A stretch of 40,160 nucleotides of DNA from Candidatus Methylomirabilis sp. (GTDB taxonomy: Bacteria > Methylomirabilota > Methylomirabilia > Methylomirabilales > JACPAU01), in the NCBI GenBank assembly GCA_036000645.1, contig DASYVA010000150.1, positions 1-40,160 of the forward strand, read 5' to 3'. The position numbers were made by a program, and so were the translations under genes. Shown here piece after piece: positions 8,494 to 15,584 of this stretch; within the stretch, counting starts at the first letter, position 1, and every line of letters starts with the position of its first letter. A model generated the notes under the pieces. It was not told where the DNA came from. It saw only the letters and a program-made list of their open reading frames with translations, and made no database searches.

Positions 8494-9048
8494 TCACACC
8501 CCCTTCCGGTCGAGCCAGAGGAGAAACCCCCCACCGAGGATGCCCAGGGGGAGGATCACCGTCCAGTGATTCACCCCCGCGAGCGCCGGAAAGGTCAGCT
8601 TCCCGTAGGCGCCGACCGTGACCAGGTTCCCCTGGATGAGGGGGTAGACTTCTGAATAGAGCCCGGCGCCCAGGAGGATCCCCAGGATGCCCCGGAACAA
8701 CCCGTCCATGCGCCCTTCCCCGAAGGCGCCGGCGCAGGTGCCGGGTCAGAACCCGAGGAGGAGCATCCCGACGCCGAAGATGAGGCCCCCGAGGATGTTC
8801 GCGCCGAGGAGGATCGGCTTGATGTGCAGGCGCACGAGCCCCAGGTCGTAGAGCAGGTAGACCCCCACCATCCCCGCCAGGATGCCCCCGATCATCACCT
8901 TGAGGACGGTCAGGTCGGTGAGGCGGAAGAAGGCCACGATCTTCTGGTACTTGGTCACCTGCCCCTTCTGCAGGATGAACCCGAAGAGGATCCCGGTGCC
9001 GAGCCCCAGGAGAAGCCGGGCCGTGCCCGTGATCTCCAGTGGTCCCAT
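8494..9048 (-). CDS. YeeE/YedE-family transporter, second half, selenocysteine at codon 101
   Basis: A 184-residue membrane protein if TGA at 8746-8748 is read as Sec. The first 100 codons (MGPLEITGTARLLLGL ... FGVGMLLLGF) and the following 84 codons (PGTCAGAFGEGRMDGLF ... LLWLDRKGV) are in one frame and together cover the family motif G(Y/F)CPGT, with the TGA in place of the conserved Cys. A second Cys follows at 105. YeeE/YedE proteins move thiosulfate or another sulfur (perhaps selenium) species, with essential cysteines in the path. A hairpin lies 16 nt after the TGA. Start: GGAGGGCATAGCC before ATG. The partner half-transporter lies immediately upstream. Confidence 0.85.
8710..8729 (-). 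promoter_or_regulatory. Candidate bacterial SECIS hairpin for the second YeeE gene
   Basis: On the minus strand GCGCCTT pairs with AAGGGCGC (one bulged G) around a CGGGG loop. It starts 16 nt after the in-frame TGA. Bacterial SECIS elements lie within the coding sequence just behind the UGA and present G-rich apical loops to SelB. No fold calculation was done. Confidence 0.5.
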
Positions 9049-9050
9049 GG

Positions 9051-9572
9051 CTATGCCCTCCGGAAGATGAGCCGCCCCGCGATGATCCCGGAGACCATCA
9101 TGGCGGCGAGGAAGATCCAGCTACTCACCGCGAGCTGCAGGCCCCCACTGAGCCCGTGCCCGCTCGTTCAGCCGTCTGCCAGCCGGGCGCCGAAGCCGAC
9201 GAGTACCCCACCGAGAATTCCCAGCGTCCACCGGCGCGCCGGGCTCGTCCCGAACCGGTTCACCCAGACCTCCGGGAGCTGCGTGCTGAACGTGACCGCC
9301 CGCTGGCTCAGGCGGGCGGCCAGGTAGGCCCCGATCGGAATCCCAAGGACCAGCATGAACTGCCAGTCCACGATTGGTTTGACCATCTGCCAGTAGGGGT
9401 TCGCCGCCACGTGGGCAGGCGCGGCGATCCCCACCACCATCCCCGCGGCCCGGGAGAACGTAGTCGAAACGGAGAGGTAGTAGTCGGCCGTATAGAAGGC
9501 GGCCGTGTTGAGCAGCCCGAGCAGCAGGCCCGTCTGCCACCAGGGCCACTCCTGTTTTCGCAACCAGGCCAT
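9051..9572 (-). CDS. YeeE/YedE-family transporter, first half, selenocysteine at codon 135
   Basis: A 173-residue membrane protein when TGA at 9168-9170 is read through. The sequence before it ends GGVLVGFGARLADG, and after it continues TSGHGLSGGLQLAVSSW and a final membrane helix to TAG at 9051. Family members have GCTSGHGISGG here, so the TGA replaces the signature cysteine itself. The first 134 residues contain three hydrophobic segments and the YWQMVKP region typical of the family. I chose ATG at 9572, preceded by GGAGGGAGAAG; GTG at 9587 overlaps the upstream stop. The gene starts 12 nt after the disulfide oxidoreductase and ends 2 nt before the second YeeE gene, so the pair is surely co-expressed. 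Confidence 0.88.
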
Positions 9573-9583
9573 CTTCTCCCTCC

Positions 9584-10237
9584 TCACTGAGAGTTGTGTG
9601 ACCGGCCCGCACCCTCCAGCACGCGGGCCAGATAGGCCTCCTCAGGCAGGGCGCCGTCGATGAACCCGGCCTCGTTCACCACCGTCCTGGGGACGCCCCG
9701 CACGCCGTACCGTTGCACGAGATGGGGGAACTCCGTGGCCTCCACCATGTCGGCCCGGATCAGGTCGCTCTCCAGCGCAAAGGCGTGCGCCAGCCGCACC
9801 GCGGCCGGGCAGTAGGGTCAGGTGGGAGTCACGAAGACCTGGAGGTGCAGGGGCCGGTCGAGGGTCCGGAGCCGCTCGATCGTGGCCGGGCTCAACGCCG
9901 ACTTCCCACGGGAGACGGCCAGGATGTCCTCCAGCAGCGTGGCGAACTCGTACCCCGCGGGCAGCCCGTAGAAGCGGATGCCGTAGTCCTTCACCCCCGC
10001 GACCACCGTCGCCGGGATCTTGTCGATCTGGTACTGGGAGACCTGCTGCTTGTCGAGCTGAAAGTTGTAGACCTCGAGGGAGAGCTTCTCCGACAGCCCG
10101 CTCAGTTCCTGGAGGAGCTGCCCCGTCTCCCGGCAGGTCGGGCACTCCAGCTCCTGGGTGAAGTTCACCAGCTTGACGGGGCCCTCCATTTGCTTCAGAC
10201 GATCCTGAATCCCCCGCCGATCCCGCTCCGACAGCAT
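9584..10237 (-). CDS. Glutaredoxin-like protein disulfide oxidoreductase, selenocysteine at codon 140 (UPYC)
   Basis: 217 residues in two thioredoxin folds, like archaeal PDO proteins. The N-terminal unit has CPTC (Cys32, Cys35). In the C-terminal unit, QVFVTPT is followed by TGA (9818-9820) and then PYCPAAVRLAHAFA; homologs have CPYC, so TGA replaces the attacking cysteine, giving UPYC. The frame continues with the cis-proline segment GVRGVPRTVVN and ends with TGA at 9584. The enzyme would reduce, oxidise or relay thiols, polysulfides or selenols in the cytoplasm. Its place between OsmC and the YeeE pair points to handling the imported sulfur species. Confidence 0.88.
9793..9805 (-). promoter_or_regulatory. 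Candidate bacterial SECIS hairpin for the disulfide oxidoreductase
   Basis: GCCGC and GCGGC form a perfect 5-bp stem around a GGT loop, starting 12 nt after the in-frame TGA. The short distance and a loop beginning with G fit bacterial SECIS elements, but such short GC stems are also common in GC-rich DNA. Confidence 0.45.
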
Positions 10238-10258
10238 GACCTCCTGCTCCCTCGCCGC

Positions 10259-10696
10259 TTAGGCCGAGGCGGGCTGCACGTCGATCCTCACCTCGATTCC
10301 GTGCCGCACGCTCTGCGTCACCACGCAAAACTCCTCGAAGAGCTCCATACAGCGGCCCATCCGGTCCCGATCCTCCGGGGCGACCTCGGGCTGGATCTTC
10401 ACCTCGATCCCGCCAATCCGGAGCCGCCCCTGCGGGTTCCGCAGGAAAGACGCCTGAACGGTGGTCCGCATCCCCATCACGGGGATCCGGGCCTTGCGGA
10501 GGCAGAAGAGCGCGCTGGCGCTGAGACAGTTCCCCACCGCCGCCGCCAGGATCCTGGAGGCATTCGGACCGTGGTCCTCCCCCAGCGGAGGCGGCTCATC
10601 CATGAGCAGGGAGGGGATCCCGGGCTGGTGGAAGTCTACCCGAAACTCGTAGCCTTTCTCAAGCTCAAGGGTGAGCGTAAAGCCCTTCTCCTCCAT
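10259..10696 (-). CDS. OsmC/Ohr-family protein
   Basis: 145 residues with the two conserved cysteines of the family: Cys57 in AVGNCLSAS and Cys124 in EEFCVVTQSVR. OsmC/Ohr proteins are cytoplasmic thiol peroxidases acting on organic hydroperoxides; some members of this subgroup are linked to sulfur metabolism. Two further cysteines (65, 116) are present. It has a GGAGGAGGACGCG Shine-Dalgarno region, starts 17 nt after DUF302 and ends 21 nt before the disulfide oxidoreductase, so its partner reductant may be that selenoprotein. This link is inference. Confidence 0.9.
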   Translation of the reverse strand: MEEKGFTLTLELEKGYEFRVDFHQPGIPSLLMDEPPPLGEDHGPNASRILAAAVGNCLSASALFCLRKARIPVMGMRTTVQASFLRNPQGRLRIGGIEVKIQPEVAPEDRDRMGRCMELFEEFCVVTQSVRHGIEVRIDVQPASA

Positions 10697-10713
10697 CGCG
10701 TCCTCCTCCCCGC

Positions 10714-11097
10714 CTACTTTGCCTCATCGATCATTTTGATGGTTTCGCGCTCCACCTCCTCAGCGACGCCCTTCAGGGCTTCGCTGCCGGGGAAGAGGGC
10801 CAGGAGGGCGGTAGGCCGGACCATGCCGATTTTCGTCTTGCCCTTCTCCCGGTACACGGAAATCCGGCAAGGGAGCGCCATGTTCACGCCCATGTTTCGC
10901 GTGAGGACCTCCATCGCCCGCTGAGGATTACACACCTCGAGGATCTTGCAGGCGTTCGGGAAATCAACCCCTTTGTCCTTCAGCGTCTGCTGAAGGTTGT
11001 GCACGTGGAGAACCCCGAACTTGTTCCGCTTCACCGCCGCCTCGAGGTCCCGTGCCGCCGTGTCCACATCCTTGCTTGTCTCGACCACGTACAGCAT
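10714..11097 (-). CDS. DUF302-domain protein
   Basis: 127 residues matching the DUF302 family by its LYVVETSKDVDTAARDLEAAV start, the GVLHVHNLQQTL strand-helix and the CKILEVCNPQRA segment with two cysteines, followed by LPCRISVY. The function of DUF302 is not established; the domain often occurs beside sulfur-oxidation or thiol genes. It is the first gene of the five-gene thiol/YeeE operon, with AGGAGGCCATA before ATG. The 196-nt spacer upstream (11098-11293) shows no sigma-54-type element and no clear promoter by eye. Confidence 0.85.
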   Translation of the reverse strand: MLYVVETSKDVDTAARDLEAAVKRNKFGVLHVHNLQQTLKDKGVDFPNACKILEVCNPQRAMEVLTRNMGVNMALPCRISVYREKGKTKIGMVRPTALLALFPGSEALKGVAEEVERETIKMIDEAK

Positions 11098-11293
11098 TAT
11101 GGCCTCCTGCAGTTACGGTCTCGCGGTCCGCTAGCCAGCAGAACGCCTACCACCACCAGGATCGCCACCCGTCGTTTCACGCCCTCCGTGCGGGTTTACC
11201 GCAATCGCACGACACAAGCTCGCACCTGCTCTCCACCATGCTCGCCTCTCTGGCGCTGCGGGATTGGGAATCATCGCGTCTTCTCCGCCACCT

Positions 11294-12058
11294 TCACGGT
11301 TCGCTCCTTGTGGCAGCAGCATGCGGTGTTTCCGACACAGGCCCGAGGAAGCGGTTCCGTCGCCAGGTGACGTGTTCGTACATGCTCGACCAATAGAGTC
11401 CAAACGTAAAGGCGAACATCAGTTCTTCCAGGGGCACGCCCCACGCCAGGAACCCCGAGACCGCCTTCAGGTTCCAGACCGCCGCGACGTAGCCCGGGAA
11501 CGCGAGGTTGAAGAAGGCGAAGACGATGAAGTAGAGGAGGAAGAACAACACCCCGCTCACGACCATCTTGAGCCAGAGATCGGGCCGGCAGTAGAGGGTC
11601 GCGAGGAACCCGCCCACCAGGCCGATCGCCGCCGCATAGATCGGGTTGAGACTCGTGAGCGCCGCGAGGATCACGAACAGCGCAGGGGCCGAGAGAATGG
11701 CGAGCACGTGATACCGGTGCCGGGGATGGCCTCGCTCGTGGGCCATGCTCTCGGACGGTGCCACCCGGAAGAGGACGTTATAGGCGGCAAACGCGATCCC
11801 CCCGATGGCGAAGGAGAAGAGCAGGCTCTCCAGGTCGAATCCCGTCCTTCGGGCCAGGTCCCAGAGCGTCGGCGGGTTCCAGTACTCGGGGACGAAGAGC
11901 GGCTCGGTCAGCCCGAGAAACATGGTCCCGAGGCTGACCCGGACCATCTCCTGGCGGATGTTGGTTCTGAGCGCATAGAGGATGAGCCAGACGGCGACGA
12001 GCGCTGAGCTCAGGGCGAGATAAGCATAGAACGATTCGGCCAACGGCTCGCCACTCAT
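11294..12058 (-). CDS. Lycopene cyclase domain-like integral membrane protein
   Basis: 254 residues with about seven membrane helices. The segment GVPLEELMFAFTFGLYWSSMYEH near residue 215 resembles the P-x-E(E)-x-x-F motif of CrtYcd/CarR-type lycopene cyclase domains, where the glutamates act in carotenoid ring closure. Those domains usually come as two short repeats; this single longer protein has an unusual extended N-terminal half, and no other carotenoid gene is visible, so it may do something else. ATG at 12058 follows GGAGGGGACCCT. It stands alone, with non-coding spacers on both sides. Confidence 0.6.
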   Translation of the reverse strand: MSGEPLAESFYAYLALSSALVAVWLILYALRTNIRQEMVRVSLGTMFLGLTEPLFVPEYWNPPTLWDLARRTGFDLESLLFSFAIGGIAFAAYNVLFRVAPSESMAHERGHPRHRYHVLAILSAPALFVILAALTSLNPIYAAAIGLVGGFLATLYCRPDLWLKMVVSGVLFFLLYFIVFAFFNLAFPGYVAAVWNLKAVSGFLAWGVPLEELMFAFTFGLYWSSMYEHVTWRRNRFLGPVSETPHAAATRSEP

Positions 12059-12229
12059 AGGGTCCCCTCCGCCCCGATTCGGCGCACCATGACTTCGACG
12101 GCTCCCTTCGGGCTTTCTCCTCCCGCATCATCGTAGCGGCGGCTGCGGGAGGGCGCCTTCGCGGTCCCTTGCGGAAGCTTGCTGCTGCAGGAAACGCAGA
12201 CGATCCGGAAGTCGGAGCATCGCCTCGCT

Positions 12230-12404
12230 CTACTCCTGGAGGTAGGCGCGGGGAGCCAAATCCCGCCGCCGGGAGTGGTCCTGTCCGAGGTTGACGAAGG
12301 CGGATCCAAGCTCCTCAGACAGAAGGGGATCCTCTCCTGAACCCTGGCCACCCCTTGGGCTCTTCCTCCTCCAGCGAGATCCGGCAGACCAGCCCCCTTA
12401 TCAC
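12230..12404 (-). pseudogene. Possible frameshifted small gene in the 12059-12432 spacer
   Basis: From GTG at 12404, preceded by GAGGAGGAAGGG, a frame reads about 29 codons with protein-like content (GLVCRISLEEEEPKGW) and then stops. From the same region a second frame, offset by one base, reads DPLLSEELGSAFVNLGQDHS and ends PRAYLQE-TAG at 12230, with clear G/C third-position bias. Joined by a one-base shift they would give a roughly 60-residue acidic protein. This could be a decayed gene, a sequencing error or programmed frameshift; I do not recognise the product. The remainder of this 374-nt spacer shows nothing. Confidence 0.25.
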
Positions 12405-12432
12405 GGCGGGCCCTTCCTCCTCGGAACCTTGG

Positions 12433-12693
12433 TCATGCACACCGCCGGAGGACGAAGTTGTAGATGGGCACAAAGATGAGCCCCGTGTAGGCACCGTAAA
12501 GGAAGCTCTCCCCGAGGCCCAGCAGGAAGCTCCCGACGCTCAGCCACCCGAAGCCGGGGAGCACCATCTCCAGAAGCTGAGCTGCATGGAATTCCTTGGG
12601 AACCAGCAGTCCGTACACCACGCAGCTCACGAAGATCGCGGCGGCGAAGAGCCCGAACGACCACATCATCAGTTTCCAGTTGAGCGGATGCAT
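12433..12693 (-). CDS. Small integral membrane protein, DUF5676-like
   Basis: 86 residues with two or three membrane helices. The FGLFAAAIF start, the middle GWLSVGSFLLGLGESFLYG and the end TGLIFVPIYNFV resemble DUF5676 proteins, which are small membrane proteins of unknown function often found with copper or heavy-metal genes. ATG at 12693 has GGGAGGGTGAGGTC before it. It lies at the downstream end of the small-protein set (YHS, SHOCT, Met-rich), consistent with metal handling. Confidence 0.65.
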   Translation of the reverse strand: MHPLNWKLMMWSFGLFAAAIFVSCVVYGLLVPKEFHAAQLLEMVLPGFGWLSVGSFLLGLGESFLYGAYTGLIFVPIYNFVLRRCA

Positions 12694-12854
12694 GACCTCA
12701 CCCTCCCCGTCTGACCGTCCAGTGCTGGTGTCTGCCCCTTCCCAACCGGTTGTAGCAATTGGCTCATCACCGCTCCCTCGGGCCGGCCGCAACCACGCAA
12801 TGAGGCCGGCCCGGCCGGGAAGGCGGTCCCGCGTCGCCCCGCACTACAGCCGCC

Positions 12855-13283
12855 CTACTTCTTCTCTGGCTGGGGCGCCCCCATCATCTCCGCCATGCGC
12901 TTCTGCATCTCGGCCATCTGCTGCATCATCTGGGACATCTGCCCCATCATCTGCTGCTGCCCGCCTCCCCCTGGGCCCGTGCCGCCCATCATGCCCTGCA
13001 TCCCGCTCATCATCCCGCTCATCTGGCCCATGAGCTCGCCCATCCGCTTCATCTGCTCCGGGGCCATCTGGCCGCCCTGCATCATCTCCGCCATCTGCTG
13101 CATCATGCCCTGCATCTGCTGCATCATCCCCTGCATCTGCATCATGGGGCCGCCGCCAGGGCCCATCCCGCCGCGCGTCCCCGGCCCCATTTCCCGACCC
13201 GGACTCACCTGGGCCAGCGCAAACACCGGGGCCACCGCCAGCGCCGCCACCACCGCGACAATCACCGTCTTCCGAACGTTCAT
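12855..13283 (-). CDS. Secreted methionine-rich, metal (probably copper) binding protein
   Basis: 142 residues: a signal peptide (1-25, cut after ALA), then a low-complexity body with repeated MQGMM, MQQM, MAEMM and GQM units separated by Gly and Gln. Roughly a quarter of the mature chain is methionine. Met-rich repeats like MxxM and MMxxM bind Cu(I) in periplasmic copper proteins, so copper buffering or delivery is likely; a structural coiled coil is the alternative. It has the start signal AGGAGAACGAAG-ATG. Its neighbours (YHS, SHOCT, DUF2933) are typical companions in copper regions. The repeats make assembly errors possible. Confidence 0.8.
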   Translation of the reverse strand: MNVRKTVIVAVVAALAVAPVFALAQVSPGREMGPGTRGGMGPGGGPMMQMQGMMQQMQGMMQQMAEMMQGGQMAPEQMKRMGELMGQMSGMMSGMQGMMGGTGPGGGGQQQMMGQMSQMMQQMAEMQKRMAEMMGAPQPEKK

Positions 13284-13307
13284 CTTCGTTCTCCTCTCGG
13301 TAGGGGA

Positions 13308-13634
13308 TTAGCTCAGATCCCGCTTCTTTGCCTCAAACTCGTCCTTATTCACCTCGCCGCGCGCGTACCGCTGGCGGAGGATATCGAGCGCCGAATCGGA
13401 CCGCGACCCCTTCCCCTGGCTCACCAGCCAGCGGATGCCGAGCACGACCCCCACGATCACCAACCCCCAGAACGCCAGCATGACCAGCATCATCCCGATC
13501 CCCCAGGCGCCCCACATCCACCCCATCGGGTGTCCCCCCCACCACCACTCGTAGGGCCGCTCCTGGGCCAATGCCGTCCCGGGGGCGAACCACGCCGCCA
13601 CAAAAACCATCACCCGCTGCCTGATTCCTGCCAT
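13308..13634 (-). CDS. SHOCT-domain membrane protein
   Basis: 108 residues: an N-terminal signal-like segment ending in ALAQ, a His/Trp/Met-rich stretch (YEWWWGGHPMGWMWGAWG), a membrane helix (about 48-70) and a C-terminal SHOCT domain, LDILRQRYARGEVNKDEFEAKKRDL. SHOCT domains are short helical oligomerisation modules. The Trp/His/Met patch outside the membrane may bind metal. The frame is open upstream, but ATG at 13634 with GGGAGGGTGCG is the natural start, leaving 13 nt after the YHS gene. Confidence 0.85.
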   Translation of the reverse strand: MAGIRQRVMVFVAAWFAPGTALAQERPYEWWWGGHPMGWMWGAWGIGMMLVMLAFWGLVIVGVVLGIRWLVSQGKGSRSDSALDILRQRYARGEVNKDEFEAKKRDLS

Positions 13635-13647
13635 CGCACCCTCCCGC

Positions 13648-13794
13648 TCAGGCCTTAACGTACTTGGCCGGCGCCTTCTCAAAGGTCGCCTTGCAGGCCG
13701 CCGAGCAGAAATAGTAGGTCTTGCCACCGTAGACCGCTGTCGCTGCGGCCTTCTTCTCATCCACATTCATCCCGCAAACCAGATCCTTTGTCAT
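13648..13794 (-). CDS. YHS-domain small metal-binding protein
   Basis: A 48-residue gene: MTKDLVCGMNVDEKKA, then YGGKTYYFCSAACKATFEKAPAKYV. The C-G-M and FCS-x2-C motifs (Cys7, Cys30, Cys34) define YHS domains, found in copper ATPases and as free small proteins that bind heavy metals. ATG at 13794 has GGGAGGCCTATC before it. It lies in a row of small genes (DUF2933 before it, SHOCT after it). Confidence 0.9.
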   Translation of the reverse strand: MTKDLVCGMNVDEKKAAATAVYGGKTYYFCSAACKATFEKAPAKYVKA

Positions 13795-13885
13795 GATAGG
13801 CCTCCCGAGAACGGAGCCAGTTTCATGCTCCGGGTTACCGCCCCACGCTCAGCACCCACCCCCACTCCACTCCATGGGCTTCCTC

Positions 13886-14056
13886 TCAATGGCCCGAATG
13901 GACGGACTCCTTCCTCTCGTCCCGCTTGGCGGGCTCCTCATCGCGCCGCGAGCCGTGCCGATGGCCGCCACCGCACCCCATTCCGAACCGGTGCAAAGCG
14001 AAGAAAACAACGCCCAGGAGAATCCAGACCCCGTAGTTTCTGAAGAACTCTTCCAT
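13886..14056 (-). CDS. DUF2933-like small membrane protein
   Basis: 56 residues: a short start MEEFFRNYG, one membrane helix WILLGVVFFALHRF, then MGCGGGHRHGSRRDEEPAKR and an HSGH end. DUF2933 proteins have this one-helix, Gly/His-rich design and occur beside YHS, heavy-metal and copper genes. Histidines after the helix could bind metal. The function is not known. The region 14057-14143 before it contains nothing evident. Confidence 0.7.
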   Translation of the reverse strand: MEEFFRNYGVWILLGVVFFALHRFGMGCGGGHRHGSRRDEEPAKRDERKESVHSGH

Positions 14057-14143
14057 CGTAATTCCCCCTTCACGGGGACCTTTTCGACTCCCTGCGTTTC
14101 ATAGGAGACCACGGGTTTCGCCGGCTGCTGCCATCCGGCCGAC

Positions 14144-14803
14144 TCATCGCTCGCTCCAGCGGGGTTCAGCCGCGGGCCCGAGGCGGGGGACGAACATCGG
14201 CACCCGTTCCCGATACGTCCGGTACGCCTCACCGTACTGGGCTTCTGCCTCCCGCTCCTCGCGGCGCGCGAGGCGGGAGTAGACCGTGAGCAGGACCGGC
14301 CACGTCGCGACAGTGACGATCGTAGGCCACTGCACCAGCATGCCGACCGTGATCAGGAACAACCCGGCGTACTGGGGGTGGCGCACCCAGGCGTAGACGC
14401 CATCGGTAACAAGCTCCCCCCGGCCCTGGTGGATCCTCCGCCACCCGGCCCACATGAGGAGCAGCCCACCTCCCATGAGCGTGTTCGAGATGAAGTGGAT
14501 CAGAACCGACATCCAGGCCCCGCCCCCGAGCCAGGTGACCCAGAGGTGTCCCGAGGCGTGCGAGAAGGGGTTCAGCGCCGGGTAGCGGCTCCCGAGGAAC
14601 GCGGTCAGGAGGTAGATGGTGAGCGGGAACCCGTACATCTCCGTGAACAGCGCCACGACGAACGCGGTGAAGATCCCCAGGGAGCGCCACTCGCGCCGCT
14701 GGACCGGCGCCAGGAAGGACAGGGCCAACAGGACGAAGAGCGCTGCGTTCACAACCACCAGCGACCAGAAGCCGTAGCCGTAGGCGATGGCTTCGCCGTG
14801 CAT
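14144..14803 (-). CDS. Isoprenylcysteine/phospholipid methyltransferase-like membrane protein
   Basis: 219 residues with five or six membrane helices. The C-terminal part has the ICMT/PEMT pattern: VTDGVYAWVRHPQYAGLFLI (the RHP motif that contacts SAM), then LVQWPTIV and the final EEREAEAQYGEAYRTY with the conserved EE. Such enzymes methylate lipids, isoprenoid thiols or related substrates at the membrane; in bacteria the substrate is usually unknown. The N-terminal helices are extra relative to minimal family members. ATG at 14803 lies 13 nt after the stop of the preceding gene. Confidence 0.8.
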   Translation of the reverse strand: MHGEAIAYGYGFWSLVVVNAALFVLLALSFLAPVQRREWRSLGIFTAFVVALFTEMYGFPLTIYLLTAFLGSRYPALNPFSHASGHLWVTWLGGGAWMSVLIHFISNTLMGGGLLLMWAGWRRIHQGRGELVTDGVYAWVRHPQYAGLFLITVGMLVQWPTIVTVATWPVLLTVYSRLARREEREAEAQYGEAYRTYRERVPMFVPRLGPAAEPRWSER

Positions 14804-14816
14804 GGGACGGTCCCCC

Positions 14817-15233
14817 CTAGCGCGCGGGCGGCAGCTCCCAGGAGAAGCTGCGCTCCGCCACGCCGCCGACATTCTTGACAATAAGCCGGACCTCTCCCGC
14901 AGGCGCAAGGGATGGGAAGAGCAGGACGGCCTCTCGGTGGTGGCCGCTCCCGGTCGCCTGCTCGACGGCTGTCGGGGCAATGTCGGTGCCATCAGGCGTA
15001 CGCAGGACGACCGCCTCTTCGAACTTGATCCCGTCGAGAGGGACCGAGTGCGTGTCGAGCACGACCTTGGCCTTGACCGGAGCTCCTGCCTCCGCGGGCG
15101 CCGTCAGCGTGATGGCAACCGAGACGGGCCCCTGGCGGTCCTGTTTCGTCCACCCCTCCTCGGCCTCCGAACTCCCCGCCGTCCAGAGGGCTAGCATTAC
15201 CAAGGCGAGTTCTCTTCGAATCAATGCGCGCAC
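14817..15233 (-). CDS. Secreted hypothetical protein, beta-rich
   Basis: 138 residues beginning with a signal peptide (basic RALIRREL, hydrophobic core, cleavage near SSEAEEG). The mature part alternates short strands (VSVAITLTAPA, KAKVVLDTHSVPL, EVRLIVKNVGG) and looks like an immunoglobulin-like periplasmic domain. I do not recognise the family; similar small beta proteins accompany copper or methylamine-utilisation genes. GTG at 15233 is chosen because AAGGAG lies 7 nt before it. It is co-directional with the membrane gene upstream and the methyltransferase-like gene downstream. Confidence 0.7.
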   Translation of the reverse strand: MRALIRRELALVMLALWTAGSSEAEEGWTKQDRQGPVSVAITLTAPAEAGAPVKAKVVLDTHSVPLDGIKFEEAVVLRTPDGTDIAPTAVEQATGSGHHREAVLLFPSLAPAGEVRLIVKNVGGVAERSFSWELPPAR

Positions 15234-15312
15234 TATGAGACTCCTTACTTTACGCGGTCGTCCGCTGCATCCCCGCCAGACTCCAGGCGGGGCGCCCACG
15301 CAAGGGAGGGGA

Positions 15313-15558
15313 TCAGGCTTTGGGGGGTGGGGCGGGCAGATCCGGAAGATAGCGGTGGTAAGCTAGCACAAACCCGGGTCTGAAGCGGCCCGTCATGGCC
15401 AGCGGGATCGCGAGGAGAAAATTGCTCGCTGTGGCGAAGGAGGAGAGGCAAAGGTCCCCCGAGGCGATGTCATTCGCATCCAACAGGCAGATCCCCAGTC
15501 CCGCAGTCACTGCGACCGCGACGAGAGCCATCACCGGTCCGATCCTTCCTCGCGGCAT
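15313..15558 (-). CDS. Small membrane protein of unknown function
   Basis: 81 residues with two predicted helices: GPVMALVAVAVTAGLGICLL and, after DANDIASGDLCLSSF, a second one around NFLLAIPLAM. The end is Pro-rich. The frame remains open upstream but ATG at 15558 has GGAGGCTTTG directly before it. The predicted sigma-54 start at about 15573 leaves a leader of only some 15 nt, which fits this ATG and excludes the longer version. It is the first gene of the small-protein set. Confidence 0.65.
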   Translation of the reverse strand: MPRGRIGPVMALVAVAVTAGLGICLLDANDIASGDLCLSSFATASNFLLAIPLAMTGRFRPGFVLAYHRYLPDLPAPPPKA

Positions 15559-15584
15559 CAAAGCCTCCGTCCAGGCAAACCTAG

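Noticed and set aside
9150-9165. A SECIS hairpin for the first YeeE gene (GAGC ... GCTC)
   Set aside because: Only a 4-bp stem with an 8-nt loop was found by eye; too weak to list as a feature without a folding calculation.
8494-10237. Reading the three interrupted genes as pseudogenes or as five separate small genes
   Set aside because: All interruptions are TGA, none TAA or TAG, each falls exactly on a conserved Cys, no frame change occurs and both flanks stay conserved.
12895-13311. A plus-strand frame of repeated Cys-Ile-Met residues, looking like a metal protein
   Set aside because: It is the exact antisense of the Met-rich gene; the minus strand has the signal peptide and Shine-Dalgarno.
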